64,000 nucleotides of DNA from Irpex lacteus (taxonomy: Eukaryota > Basidiomycota > Agaricomycetes > Polyporales > Irpicaceae): contig MQVO02000010.1 of NCBI GenBank assembly GCA_001986395.2, forward strand, positions 558,001-622,000, in the 5' to 3' direction. The notes beneath the pieces are model-generated. The model did no database searches. It was not told the DNA's origin and saw only the letters and a list, made by a program, of their open reading frames with translations. This document shows, piece after piece, positions 1 through 10,779 of this stretch. How positions within the stretch are numbered: the stretch's first letter is position 1; the number at the start of each line of letters is the position of its first letter. The translations under genes were made by a program, and so were the position numbers.

Positions 1-3000
1 TCGCTCATTTCTGTTAAGAAGTGTTATTCAGCGATTCGTGATGGTTGTAGGTAGTGCAGTCAACTGAGGAAGTACGCATACGTACGTTCAGTAACATGAT
101 GCCACCAAGTCGCGTTTAACGGGTCATGCGGGCCCCACCCAGTGATGTTCTTGCCGTACGCCTCACGCGTACTATACTCGTACTTGTACGTCGGCCCGAT
201 GTTTTCATGAAGGGAGATGTGGTCGAGAGCGGGGAACGTCGAAACGTCGGATATCCAGCTGTTGAGTGAATCGATGTAGGTTAGTATTGCACTGGGCCAG
301 GATGTGCAGCCAAGGTCAACTAACGTGTGTGCGTCGAGGATGTCGAATGTCTATTCGGACACATTAGTAACGAAATCTCTGTGGTTTGAGTTGACATGAG
401 AGGAGGACTCACCGAAGAGTCAACCTCGTACAGTCTGAAGCCGGAGTTCAACCTCGTTAGAGGCGTAATTGAAGGGCCAACCTGATATCACAATTAAGCG
501 TGACCCCGAAACGCATTCTATTCCAATGACAGTAACTCACCCAGGATACACTCTGAGCGGTCTCAGCGCTGATGTTGGTAGCGTTGTTGGCGTAAAAGAT
601 CTACCGTACATCGGTTATTAGTAACAGTGTAAGGTGATCTAATGGGATATGAGGGTGGAAGACGTACGGAGAGTTCATCTTCGTGCGTGTGGCCCCAGAA
701 TATATCTAACATAGTCTGGTCAGTTTGGGGATGTTGGATAGAGTGGATGGAGAGCGACACGTACTGGCAATGACGTGTGGCGAGAACCTATCCACACTGT
801 CTCCCACCCTCACCATTAGCGATGTCGTTCGTATACTGAGTTCCGTAAGAACCACTCACATCTGATAAACTACACCAAAGCAAACAAGTCGCGTCAACAC
901 CCCACCTCTGCAAAGGAGACGAACAATTGGACATGAATGCTCACATAGATCCGTAGGGTTCCCCAGCGCGTTCGTCCCGTCCCACCCACTAAGCACATGC
1001 CCCATAATCCACACCCGATCACCCGCCTCCTCCGCCTCCTGCAGCTCGTCCGTCAAGAACCTCAGCATCCCTGACGGATCATGTGTCGTCATGTTGATAT
1101 AGTTGAAGTAGTTCGCGCGGTACCCTACAACCCCACAACACGCAGATCATGAGTGACTCGAGCAAATAAATGAATGAAGCGTGCAAAATGCGAGAACGGA
1201 GAAATGGGAGACGCACACAGATCAGTATTCAAAGTGATCACCCTTAACCCATCCTGTCTCCTAACCATATACGCCGCATAATGTGCCCGGGCGAGCGCCA
1301 CCGCGCTCTCCGGGATCCACTTCTCGTGTTCCCAGAGGGCGGCGACGTGGTCGTAGTTCCAGCTGAACTGCGAGGCGAGCGGGGGGCCGAGGGCGTGTGG
1401 GGCGTCTTGGGCTCTGGGAAGGGGTCAGAACGAGGATAGGAGGGTAGAAGGAGGAGCGGGAGGAGAGGGAGAGAACGCAACTGGTTGTAGGAGTCGTGGT
1501 TCCCTAGTGCGGCGTATACAGGCCCAGCACCGAGGATTTTCTTGAACAGGTCGAAGAGCACTGTCTATACCGGTCATCATTTCTCAGTTCTCAAACCCTT
1601 GTATTTCGAAGATCACATATACACACCTCATGGTACGTGATGTAGTCTCTACAAATCCGAATTAGCATGAAAGAGAACAGAAGGAAGAAATATAGGAAAG
1701 TACGTACCTGCTAAGCTGATTATCAGGATCGTGCGCCACCAAGTCACCCGTGAACAGCGTAAAATCGAAACCCGTGCGTTGTGTGTCTGTGAGTATGGGT
1801 ATGCTTGGGAGTGCGGCGAGTGCGAGGGAGTATGGGGTGTCGCTATACAAGGGACAACGTTGAGTATACCGCAAAGTGGGATAGTGCAATTTGAGGATGG
1901 GAAACGTACCAGAGGAAAGCACCGAACCGTGGTGCGGGGAAGACGGTATGGTTAGGACTGGCAGAGTTGAACTGGTTTGTCCTACAGCACAATCCACCAG
2001 TGCAGTTTGCCTCTGCGCCGTTAGCATAGCCTGTCTCACAGCCATTAAGTTCAGTGAGTATATGCGTAGGAACAGGGACGTACGAGCATCGAGATGTAAA
2101 TCTGACAAGTGCAGCACCTTCAGCCTCTTCCCGCTTGGTTTCTTGGGAGTAGGGAGGGGATTGGGTTTTGGTTTTGCGAACCAGCCTGTGAGGTTCAAGG
2201 GCGAGACGGGCGGGAGTGGGCATAGGGAGAGGAAGTTCTGGCAGAGCATCTGCATCGCACATTCCCGGTGTGAATATGAGTATTCATATACCCTATGCGG
2301 ATGTAGAGAAAACGCACCTGGCCATCATACCCTCCAACATCCGCATTCGCCACAACCTGCGTGACCACCCCTCCCAGCCCCAACTTCCCAAACATAGTAT
2401 CACAATCCGAGTTAAAGTTGAAGTGGTGGCACAGCGCGACGGCGAGTGCGGGTCCTTCTTCGGGTGCGGCCATGGCGAGGAACTTGGCTACTTCGAGGGA
2501 GGCTTGGCATTTTGTGCATGTGTCGTTGCCGAAGACGGGGTTTGAGGCGATGGAGAGGACTTGGGTTACTGCGTGTTGGAAGAGGAGGGATGAGGAGGCG
2601 GGGAGGGGGAGGGGGTGTGGGTCCTTGGTGTTGTTCTATGTATTGCATACATGACAGACATAAGCATATCATAAGCATTTGGGTACCGTTGGGGTCACAG
2701 ATGGACACGAGTGGACGTACGTGGGGGAGGTGGTCGGGATTTGTCAACGACTCGGGATACACTTTGTGCTGCTCTCCGCGATTCAAAGTTTAGATCTTCC
2801 AGGTATGTCAATTATCGAATACACGTACCAGGATAGGATCTGTGACGACAGGCTGCGGTTGTGCGGCCGTCGCGGTTGGGTTGTTGTAATAATGCCTGAA
2901 CACGCTCGCCGGAAAGACTCCAGGCGCAGTATGCGCAGACGGCCCAAGCTCGACAGTGTCTTCACCAGTTGCAGCAGCAGAGACAACTCCCACAACAGCC

Positions 3001-3035
3001 GTGAGGGTGATCAATAACCGAGCCAGACGCAGCAT
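1..3035 (-). CDS. acid sphingomyelinase-like phosphodiesterase, 3' end beyond window
   Basis: Secreted or lysosomal-type sphingomyelin phosphodiesterase, which would cleave sphingomyelin to ceramide and phosphocholine. The model starts at 3035 with a signal peptide (MLRLARLLITLTAVVG). A saposin-B-like region follows around residues 85-220 with paired cysteines (CTKC). The metallophosphoesterase core carries the expected metal ligands: DLHLD near 241, GDLVAHD near 319, GNHD near 360, MGHV near 473 and GHTHED near 511. At least 17 exons are needed and all phases agree: 3035-2829, 2768-2721, 2635-2318, 2249-2084, 2030-1910, 1842-1708, 1648-1627, 1564-1482, 1413-1217, 1124-945, 869-860, 796-765, 705-668, 600-541, 481-413, 350-86, then 10 to beyond base 1. 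The 869-860 exon is only 10 nt. The C-terminal residues lie outside the window. The family call is firm; substrate preference is inferred. Confidence 0.9.
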
Positions 3036-3667
3036 CTTGACCTGGTCGCCTTCGAACGCGTCGTACGAGCAGCAAAGACGAGAGAGGGCCGTCGGGGGAA
3101 GTCAGAGCGCATCGTAGAGCAATATAAATAGGTTACATTCGTGAGAAGATCATGTCGTATATGCTGTTACAGATGGCAGACTTGGACAGAAACGAGGAGA
3201 GAAGCAACGTGCGTGCAGAGGAAGCCAGGCCAGCTGATGATACGCTGAGCACATCGTCGTTCGTCCGTGTGAAACGGCCGTCAGCATACGGCGTCCGTAT
3301 CTACAAGCGACGCCATGCACCATCAGAGTGCATGTCGTGGTTGGAGATAAGGAGGCCGTTCGGAGGCGTGCGTTGTCTGTTCATGCACGTTCTACTCAAG
3401 GTGGTCGGGCGTCGGTGAGGCGCGTCAAAAGATTGAGATTGAAGCTCCGTTGGTAAAACGCTATTAGCCAAGTAGTAAAGAGGATATACACGTAGATACA
3501 ACTTGAAGTAAAGCGAGATGAAAGCAAGGTCAGAGCAAGTAAGCGACTCAGTAGAGCGATATGGTGGAAGAAGCAACGTTGTGGTCACAAAGAGTAGACC
3601 GCGATTTTGAGAAGGAGGAGGTAGGTTCACCCCGAGCCAGAGGCCATGTCCTCGCCCTTTGGGTCCT
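3036..3667. other. intergenic region between sphingomyelinase start and MYND gene A end
   Basis: This holds the sphingomyelinase promoter and the MYND gene A 3' flank. Bases 3480-3640 resemble the 3' flank of MYND gene B (about 6180-6340), so the duplicated unit seems to include downstream sequence. No convincing coding region was seen. Confidence 0.5.
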
Positions 3668-5546
3668 CTAAATTGTGTTCATCGTCTCCTTATTTACGCC
3701 AGGATTGTCAACGTCTTCCATCCATATTGCAGGCGCGGTCCTATCCACGTTCCTAAATACCACAGACTCTACCTCCATCCGTCTGAATGGTTGGAACTCG
3801 AAAAACGGTGGCATAGCCGAGTTAATCGCGGACACAATGAATTGGGTCCATTGAGGTTCAGGTAATGACCTAACCAATGGCCTAATAACGACACGTTCAT
3901 CTTCAAGCAGCGAAATCTACAAAAACATGTACTCACGGTCTCTTGAACTCATCCGCCCACTGTTGATCTTGCAGCCTCTTGAACGCCAACCTCAAGTTCG
4001 GATACTCGAACTCCTTCTCCATCTCGTCCACCGCGCGATTCAAGTCCCACCCATACTGCACGTCCGTCAACATCGCTCGATAGTACCAGACCAAATAATG
4101 ACACATCTCCGCCGCAGCCTCCTTGCTACCGTCGACCATTGCGCGTTCACGAGCAGCCCGAAAGACTTTCCGCACGAGTGGATGACGGATAGTGAGGCTC
4201 CGGGGCCCACCTGCAGGGTCAACGTACGCGAAAAAGTCGGTGTCGGGATATAAGTCGAGGTACCGCATGTGGTTGATGAGCTGCGGCGTCCGCTTGAATC
4301 CGTTCTTCGCTGGTCCGAATTGGCTGACGTTGGTGTCTGAGACTATCGACCTGGGCTGGCTCATCTGCATGGCTTCTCCTACAGACGAGATCGACCGGCC
4401 ACATATGTGCTTATGCCGAGCTTTCCAGTCGGCAACTTGACATGGCCTGTAGAAGGGCGGAAGAAATGAGTGTCGAGTTATACTATGATCACAGGCCGGG
4501 AAGAACTTTGTCGATGACTAACTTCCCACAATATGTAACGCTCCTCTGAAGCGTATCCCAACACTTCTTGCACTTCATAAACCTCTCGTCGTCACCTTGT
4601 TGCTTCGCGCACTTGGCACAATGTATCACCCGCCGGCTTCTACGCTCTTCCAAGGCCAAGAGGTCCTCGCGCATCTTCACCTGCGCGAGCTCCTCGCCGT
4701 AGAGCGCTGTGTACTCTGCCTTCATCTTCACCAGATCCTGCTTCTTCGCGTCTGCAGGTCGACGATCCCGAGCCTTGTTCACCGTCACAAAGGGCAACGG
4801 CTCGCCCAGGAAGGAATCCATGATACCTTCCGCAACAAGGTCTTCACGAAGGTCAGCGTCTCGTACAACATCTCGAATACCAGCATAGGAAAAGAGGCAA
4901 ACTCACAGATTAGCTTCGTCCGTAGGACGATCATCTCCATAAGATCGAACTTATCCTGTTCAGAAGTCGACGGATCCCGCTCCTGCGCAGCCTTCGCACC
5001 ATCCCACGCCTCACTCGGGATATAGTACGGCTCCTTCGGCACGAGCGACATATTCTGCGGCGTAATATCCTCCAGCAGCTTCACCAACGTCCTCCCATCT
5101 CTCGACAGATAATCCAACCTCAGCACGTCAGACGAATACCCGCGCGCCATGTTCAAGTTCCTCGCCTGCTTGCCCCCATTCGCCAATCCAATCAAGACGT
5201 GCTTTCGACGCTCCTCGAGACTGGCCTCCACCCACCGACGGTCAAAATCGTAGCCACCACCAGCGGCAAACCGCTCGATGACTTTCACGCCGATACGATG
5301 CTGAATCTCACATGTCGTCTGGAAGTTGGTGATGAACACGTGCATGTCATTTCTGTCGCGCTGGGTGGGGTTGGGGTTCTGTTGACGACGCACGCGAGCG
5401 TAGCTCATGAGGTGGTTCGGATGGACGAGAATGGGACATTCGTCGTAGAGCTTTTCCCAGTCGGTGTTCCATTGGGCAGGGTTCAAGATGGCATGTTGCA
5501 CTTTGGGGTAGGTCTCGGGAGTGACGAGCACCGCGACTTGTGGCAT
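3668..5546 (-). CDS. MYND zinc-finger protein, tandem copy A
   Basis: Protein of about 560 residues with a C-terminal-half MYND zinc finger, a protein-interaction module. Exons are 5546-4907, 4841-4523, 4446-3937 and 3881-3668; phases close exactly. Residues 1-215 form a conserved N-terminal region shared with copies B and C (NGGKQARNLNMARGYSSDVL). The MYND ligands are HCAKC, KCKKC, YCGKPC and HKHIC, about residues 287-340; an intron splits the finger inside YCGK. The C-terminal region ends with a short APAIW motif shared by all three copies. A 5'-UTR intron is likely (donor in the CGGTGAGC near 5645). No catalytic SET domain is visible, so this is not a SMYD methyltransferase. Function unknown; it is a member of a family that appears expanded in wood-decay fungi. 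Confidence 0.85.
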
Positions 5547-6361
5547 ATTGCAGCGACGTTAACGCTTCTGTAACTTGAATTCAAGTTATGTTACCCGACG
5601 TGACGATGTGAGCTGGTAGTGAAGGAACAGCATAGAAGGAGAGCTCACCGACGGCGGGTGCGTACGTAGAGGTCGTGGTCAGTGGAAGAGATGGCTCAAC
5701 CCCTCGAAACCATTCACGCTAGCATCGGGCTCTACCGAATGACATCCGCAAATTCGCTTACCACAAAAGGCAATGCAACGTGACGCAGATTGCGAGGGAG
5801 CGTAAAGTCTACTTACGAAGGCGTTTTTCAACCCATGCCACTTACATGCGCTTTCGTGAACGTTGCACGGTCACGGACATGGTCAACAAGATGAGGGAGT
5901 CCGAGTCAGGGACTTGAATCTTGATCAGGGAGAAGCAAGCTCCGCTTGTAATCGGCGTAGTGTCTGCCCTAAAGCACCATTGCCCAATAAGGCAGTGGCA
6001 ATATACTCTACTCCTTGCAATTGCTCTGAGGCCTGTACTATTCTTGCCTATCTCTGCATTCCTGGCGATAACTAAGACATATCGGTACACGTAACAAGAT
6101 ATCCCAAGCTCTCACTAAGCAGTGGGGTCGGGGTCGAGGGCGTCCTCCACATCACCGATGTTTATTAATATTAAGACAACTGAAAGGAATATGCGTAGAT
6201 ACAAGCAAGATAGCAGTAATCAGGCACTGTAGAGTATACGGCAGTAATTGGCAAAGAAATAGTTAGAAGATGCAATGTTGGCGACACAACGAGTGGACTG
6301 GAAATAACGGGAGATAGAACTAGGATAGCTTCATCCCCTCGTCAGCGCCTGTGAACCCGTC
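5547..6361. other. intergenic region between MYND genes A and B
   Basis: This contains the promoter and likely 5'-UTR intron of gene A (block 5641-5780, matched upstream of gene B) and the 3' flank of gene B. Bases 5860-6000 carry a stretch superficially like a tRNA B-box, but it does not fold as a tRNA. No other gene was seen. Confidence 0.5.
5641..5780 (-). promoter_or_regulatory. duplicated 5' leader/promoter block of MYND gene A
   Basis: About 140 bp upstream of gene A align by eye with 8311-8450 upstream of gene B. Shared pieces include TTCACGCTAGC, AATTCGCTTAC and CAAAAGGCAATGCA, in the same order and spacing, plus a splice-donor-like site at the gene-proximal end. This suggests the duplication copied the promoter and leader along with the gene. 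Confidence 0.55.
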
Positions 6362-8206
6362 TCAAGGGGCGGAATTTTCAACATCGTCCTTCCATATGGC
6401 AGGTGCAGATGTATGGACACCCGGAAGGGCCCATCTCACTACGTCCGACTCCATTCTTCTTAGCGGCTGGAGATTCTCAGTCGTTCCTAGTACTTTATTT
6501 GAGTCGGACTTGAGAAACCGAGACCACGTGTCCTCGGGCAACGACTGTAGCAAGGGTCTAACAACGGTCCCGTCATCTTCACAGTATCTTCACTCCTAAT
6601 GAAGACGTACTCACGGTCGCTTAAGCTCATCCGCCCATTGTCGTTCCTGCAGCTCCTTCAAGGCTAGCCGAAGGTTCGGGTGACCAAACTCCTTCTCCAT
6701 TTCATTGACCGTACGATTGTGGTCAAAGCCCATGTGCAAATCCTCCAGTCTCGCTCTGCTATGCCAGACGATATAGTGGCACAGCTCTGCCGCCGCCTCT
6801 TTGCTGCCGTCTACCATCGCACGCTCACGAGCCGCCAGAAACAATTCGCGTACAGCGGGAAAGGGGATGTAGTGGCTTCTGGGTCCACCCACACGGTCGA
6901 CGTATGGGAAAAAGTCGACGTCGGGATGCATATCGAGTTGCCGCATATGGCTGATTAGCTGGGGCGTCCGCTTGAATCCATTTCTCGCCGGTCCAAATTG
7001 GCTGACATTGGTGTTCGAGACAATCGACCTAGGCTGGCTCATCTGCATAGCCTCTTGTACAGACGAAATAGAACGGCCACATATATGCTTGTGCCGGGCC
7101 TTCCAGTCTGCAATCTGACATGGCCTGCGGAAGGAGTATGAGCGAAGCCGAACTACAAAGCGTCTCAAAGCAACTTACTTGCCGCAATACGTAACACTCC
7201 TTTGAAGTACGTCCCAGCACTTCTTACATTTCATGAACTTCTCGTCATCACTTTGCTCCTTACTACACTTCGCGCAGTGCACCACTCGACGGCTCTTTCG
7301 CTCATTCAGCGCTGACAGGTCTTCTCGCATTTTTACCCGCCCGAGTTCCTCACCATAAAGCGCCGTGTACTCTGCCTTCATCTTCACCAAATCTTGTTTC
7401 TTCGCACCTGCAGGTCGGCGGTCCCGTTCCTTGCTCACCGTCACAGAAGGCAACGGCTCACCGAGGAAGGAGTCCATGATGCCTTCCACAACGAGGTCTA
7501 CATGAAGGTCAGCATCTCGCACAACATCTCCAATGACATCATGGGTTATGCATCGAGAAGAAAGCTCACAGATTAGCTTCGTCCGAAGAACAATCATCTC
7601 CATCAGCTCGAACCTGTCCTGCTCGGACGTCGACGGATCCCGCTCCTGTGCAGCCTTTATCCCATCCCACGCCTCACTTGGAATATAATAAGGCTCTTCC
7701 GGCACGAGCGAGAGGTTCTGCGGTGTGATATCCTGCAACAACTTCACCAATGTCTTTCCATCCCTCGACAGATAATCCAACCTCAACACGTCAGACGAAT
7801 ATGCGCGCGCCATGTTCAAGTTTTTCGCCTGCTTTCCTCCGTTCGCCAAGCCAATCAAGACGTGCTTTCTACGCTCCTCGTGACTGGCCTCCACCCACCG
7901 ACGGTCAAAGTCGTAGCCACCACCAGCGGCAAATCGCTCGATGACTTTCACACCGATGCGGTGTTGGATCTCGCATGTGGTTTGAAAATTGGTGATAAAC
8001 CCGTGCATGTCGTCTTTATCGCGCTGGGTGCAGTTGGGGTGGTGGCGGCGGTTGCGGGCATAGCTTATGAGATGGTTTGGGTGGACAAAAATAGGAGATT
8101 CGTCGTAGAGCTTTTCCCAGTCGGCGTTCCATTGGACAGGGTTTGAGATGGCATGTTGCACTTTGGGGTAGGTCTCGGGAGTGACGAGTACTGCAACTTG
8201 TGGCAT
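6362..8206 (-). CDS. MYND zinc-finger protein, tandem copy B
   Basis: Closest relative of copy A, about 553 residues. Start chosen at 8206 (MPQVAVLVTPETYP), matching the start of copy A, rather than an in-frame ATG 16 codons upstream. Exons are 8206-7570, 7497-7179, 7124-6615 and 6557-6362. Exons 2 and 3 are 319 and 510 nt, exactly as in copies A and C. The MYND ligands are HCAKC, KCKKC, YCGKPC and HKHIC. The first intron (7569-7498) happens to be open in frame, so an intron-retained reading is possible but would break alignment with copy C. The last exon is shorter than in A and ends soon after APAIW. Function unknown. Tandem position and identical introns imply local duplication. Confidence 0.85.
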
Positions 8207-8794
8207 ATTGAGACGATGTGACCGATGCGTGTATTGCTGTACTATCTGACGCAAGACACTGACGCTGTCATGAAGTGAATCAAGAGTCAGACAAATGCAT
8301 GACTCGGAGGACTTACCGATGATGGCTACGTACGTGGAGGTCGCGGTTGCTGGAAGAGATGTTTTAAGGTTTGAAACCGTTCACGCTAGCGTGATAGGGC
8401 TCTACCCAATAGGGTTTGCTAATTCGCTTACTGCAAAAGGCAATGCAGTGTGAGGTCGGAGTTCTAATTGAATGACATCATGCTCAATGTTGTAGCGATT
8501 AGCCGTTTCAGTCGACTAACTTCCATCAAGTTCCATGTGCGAGTCAAGTAACGAGCCGAAACCACAGCATATAGCTACAAAGCGTTGTATATGCCTATCA
8601 TCAATGCACCAAGAGTCTAAGGATTTGAAGAATTCGTAGCACTGGCAGTTCTCACGTTCGAGGATACTAGTAAATTGAAGCAACTAAAGACATAGAATGT
8701 ATACTGGGGTAGGACATGTATAGGATAAACCATGAAGCTTTGAAGAAGTGAGCACGCCGGTAAAGTAAATGGACACAGGATATGAGACTCTACT
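8207..8794. other. intergenic region between MYND genes B and C
   Basis: The gene B leader/promoter block (8311-8450) and the gene C 3' flank lie here. No other coding signal was seen. Confidence 0.5.
8311..8450 (-). promoter_or_regulatory. duplicated 5' leader/promoter block of MYND gene B
   Basis: Counterpart of 5641-5780. The same ordered motifs (TTCACGCTAGC, AATTCGCTTAC, AAAAGGCAATGCA) occur at the same distance from a likely 5'-UTR splice donor (CGGTAAGTCC on the minus strand, near 8310-8320). Confidence 0.55.
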
Positions 8795-10779
8795 CTAACT
8801 CGACTCTGAGCTGGTGACTGCACTCAATGCCACATCGTCCCCACCGTTTGTTGTCAAATCGCCATGGCCCTCGACTGCTGGCTCAGAGCTGTCGTGCTGT
8901 CCAGAAACTGCTTCGGAGACAACGGTATCGTCGTTCCATATCGCGGGTGCCTTAGCGGAAAACGGAGTATTTCTCAGCGTCATGTAATCCTGTTCCATCC
9001 TACGGTGCCACTGAAACTTGCCGCCCACAGGTCCATCGTTATCGGTGATGAACTGCGTCCACACGTGCTTGGGCAACAACACTACCAGTGGCCTGATCAA
9101 AAAAATGTTGTTAGTTTCTATTATCGACACCCTCGATTTCGATAGATGCTTAACGAGCACTTACGGTCGCTTGAGGCTATCCTCCCATTGTTTGTCCTGC
9201 ATCTCCTTCATAACGTGCCTGAGATTCGGGTACTCAAACTCCTTCTCCATACGGTCAACCGCGCAATTCAAGTCCCAAGCATCTTGCACGTCCATCATCT
9301 TCGCCCTCAAGTACCAGATCAGGAAATGACACAGTTTCGCTGTTGCTTCCCTGTTGCCGTCCACCATAGCTGCTTGACGGGCAGCACGAATAAGCTCCCA
9401 GATAGGCGGATATTGGATTTGTACATCCTCAGTATCCCCCTTGCGTCGTACCTGCACAATGAAATCGACGTACGGCCTCTGGTCAAGTTCGCGAATATGG
9501 CTAATGAGCTGGGGCGTCCGCTTGAATCCGTTCGTAGGTGGTCCAAATTGGCTGTCGTTAGGACCGGAAACAACTGACTTGGGCCGGCTCATCTGGATGG
9601 CTGCATCTATCGACGGAATCGACTTGCCGCAGATCAGCCTGTGTCGCGCTTTCCAGTCTGAATGCTGACAAGGTCTACACGTAGGAATAGAAGGAAAAGT
9701 TAGACACGAGGCAGCAGAGTTCATATCACGCCGGAGCATTGCAGGAAGAATAAACTTACTTTCCACAATAATGGACCTCACGCTGGATCTCCTCCCAACA
9801 TTTCTTGCATCTCATAAACTTCTCGTTTCCAGCTTGCTCCTTTGAGCATGCCTCACAGTGGATCGAACGACGGCTCTTCCGTTCATCCCATGCAATCAGC
9901 TCCTCTCGAACCTTCTGCCGGCCAAGTTCTTCACCGTATAGTGCGATGTAATCTGCCTTCATCTTCTTCAGATCCCGTTTCTTCGCCTCCGCAGGCCGGC
10001 GGTCTCGCTGCTTGTGCACGTTCACATTAGGCAGTGGCTTTCCGAGGAACGAGTCCATGATACCTTCAACGACAAGGTCTTCGAACATGGGGGGATAAGA
10101 GGTGAGCCCCGCACTACCAGAATCAAAGCCAAGGTACACACTCACAAATTAACTTTGTCCTGAGAACGATTATCTCCATGAGGTCAAACTTGTCGAGCTC
10201 TGACGCCGACGGGTCCCGCTCCTGGGCAGCGCGTGCACCGTCCCAAGCCTCGCTCGGGACGTAGTACGGCTCGGTAGGGACAACGGAGATGTTCTGGGGC
10301 GTGATATCCTTCAAAAGCTTCAACAGCACGGTCCCATCCATAGACAGGTTATTGAGCGTTAGCACATCAGCCGAATATGCACGAGCCATATTCAGGTTCT
10401 TCGCCTGCTTGCCTCCATTGGCCAACCCTACCAGAACATGCCACCTGCGTTGCTGGAGACTGGCCTCGCGCCACCGGCGTTCGAAGTCCTCGTTGACGAA
10501 TCTGTCGAGAACCTTCACCCCGATACGGTGCTGCATCTCGCATGTCGATTGATAGTTGGTGATGAACCTATGCATGTCGTCGGGATTAGAGGTTGGGCCG
10601 GAAGGAGTATTTTCGCGCAGGGTACGCGCGTAACTCAGGAGATGCGCAGGGGATACGAGAATGGGACTTTCGTTATAGAGCCTTTCCCAGACCGAGTTCC
10701 AGTGGGAGGGATGGGATATCGCATGATGTACTTTAGGGTACGTCTCAGGGGTCACGGGCACTATAATCTGGGAAGGCAT
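8795..10779 (-). CDS. MYND zinc-finger protein, tandem copy C (diverged)
   Basis: Third tandem member, about 586 residues. Exons are 10779-10146, 10078-9760, 9674-9165 and 9092-8795, with the same intron positions and the same 319- and 510-nt internal exons as copies A and B. The start MPSQIIVPVTPETYPKVHH aligns with the other copies. MYND ligands are HCEAC, RCKKC, YCGKPC and HRLIC. It is clearly more diverged than A is from B, and its last exon extends about 40 residues past APAIW with an acidic Ser/Glu-rich tail. A 5'-UTR intron is likely (donor GTAAGT near 10855, acceptor CATAG near 10795). Function unknown. Confidence 0.83.

Noticed and set aside
5860..6010. Minus-strand stretch with GATTCAAGTCC resembling a tRNA B-box
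   Set aside because: The T-stem does not pair (A-C mismatches) and no acceptor stem or A-box fits at tRNA spacing.
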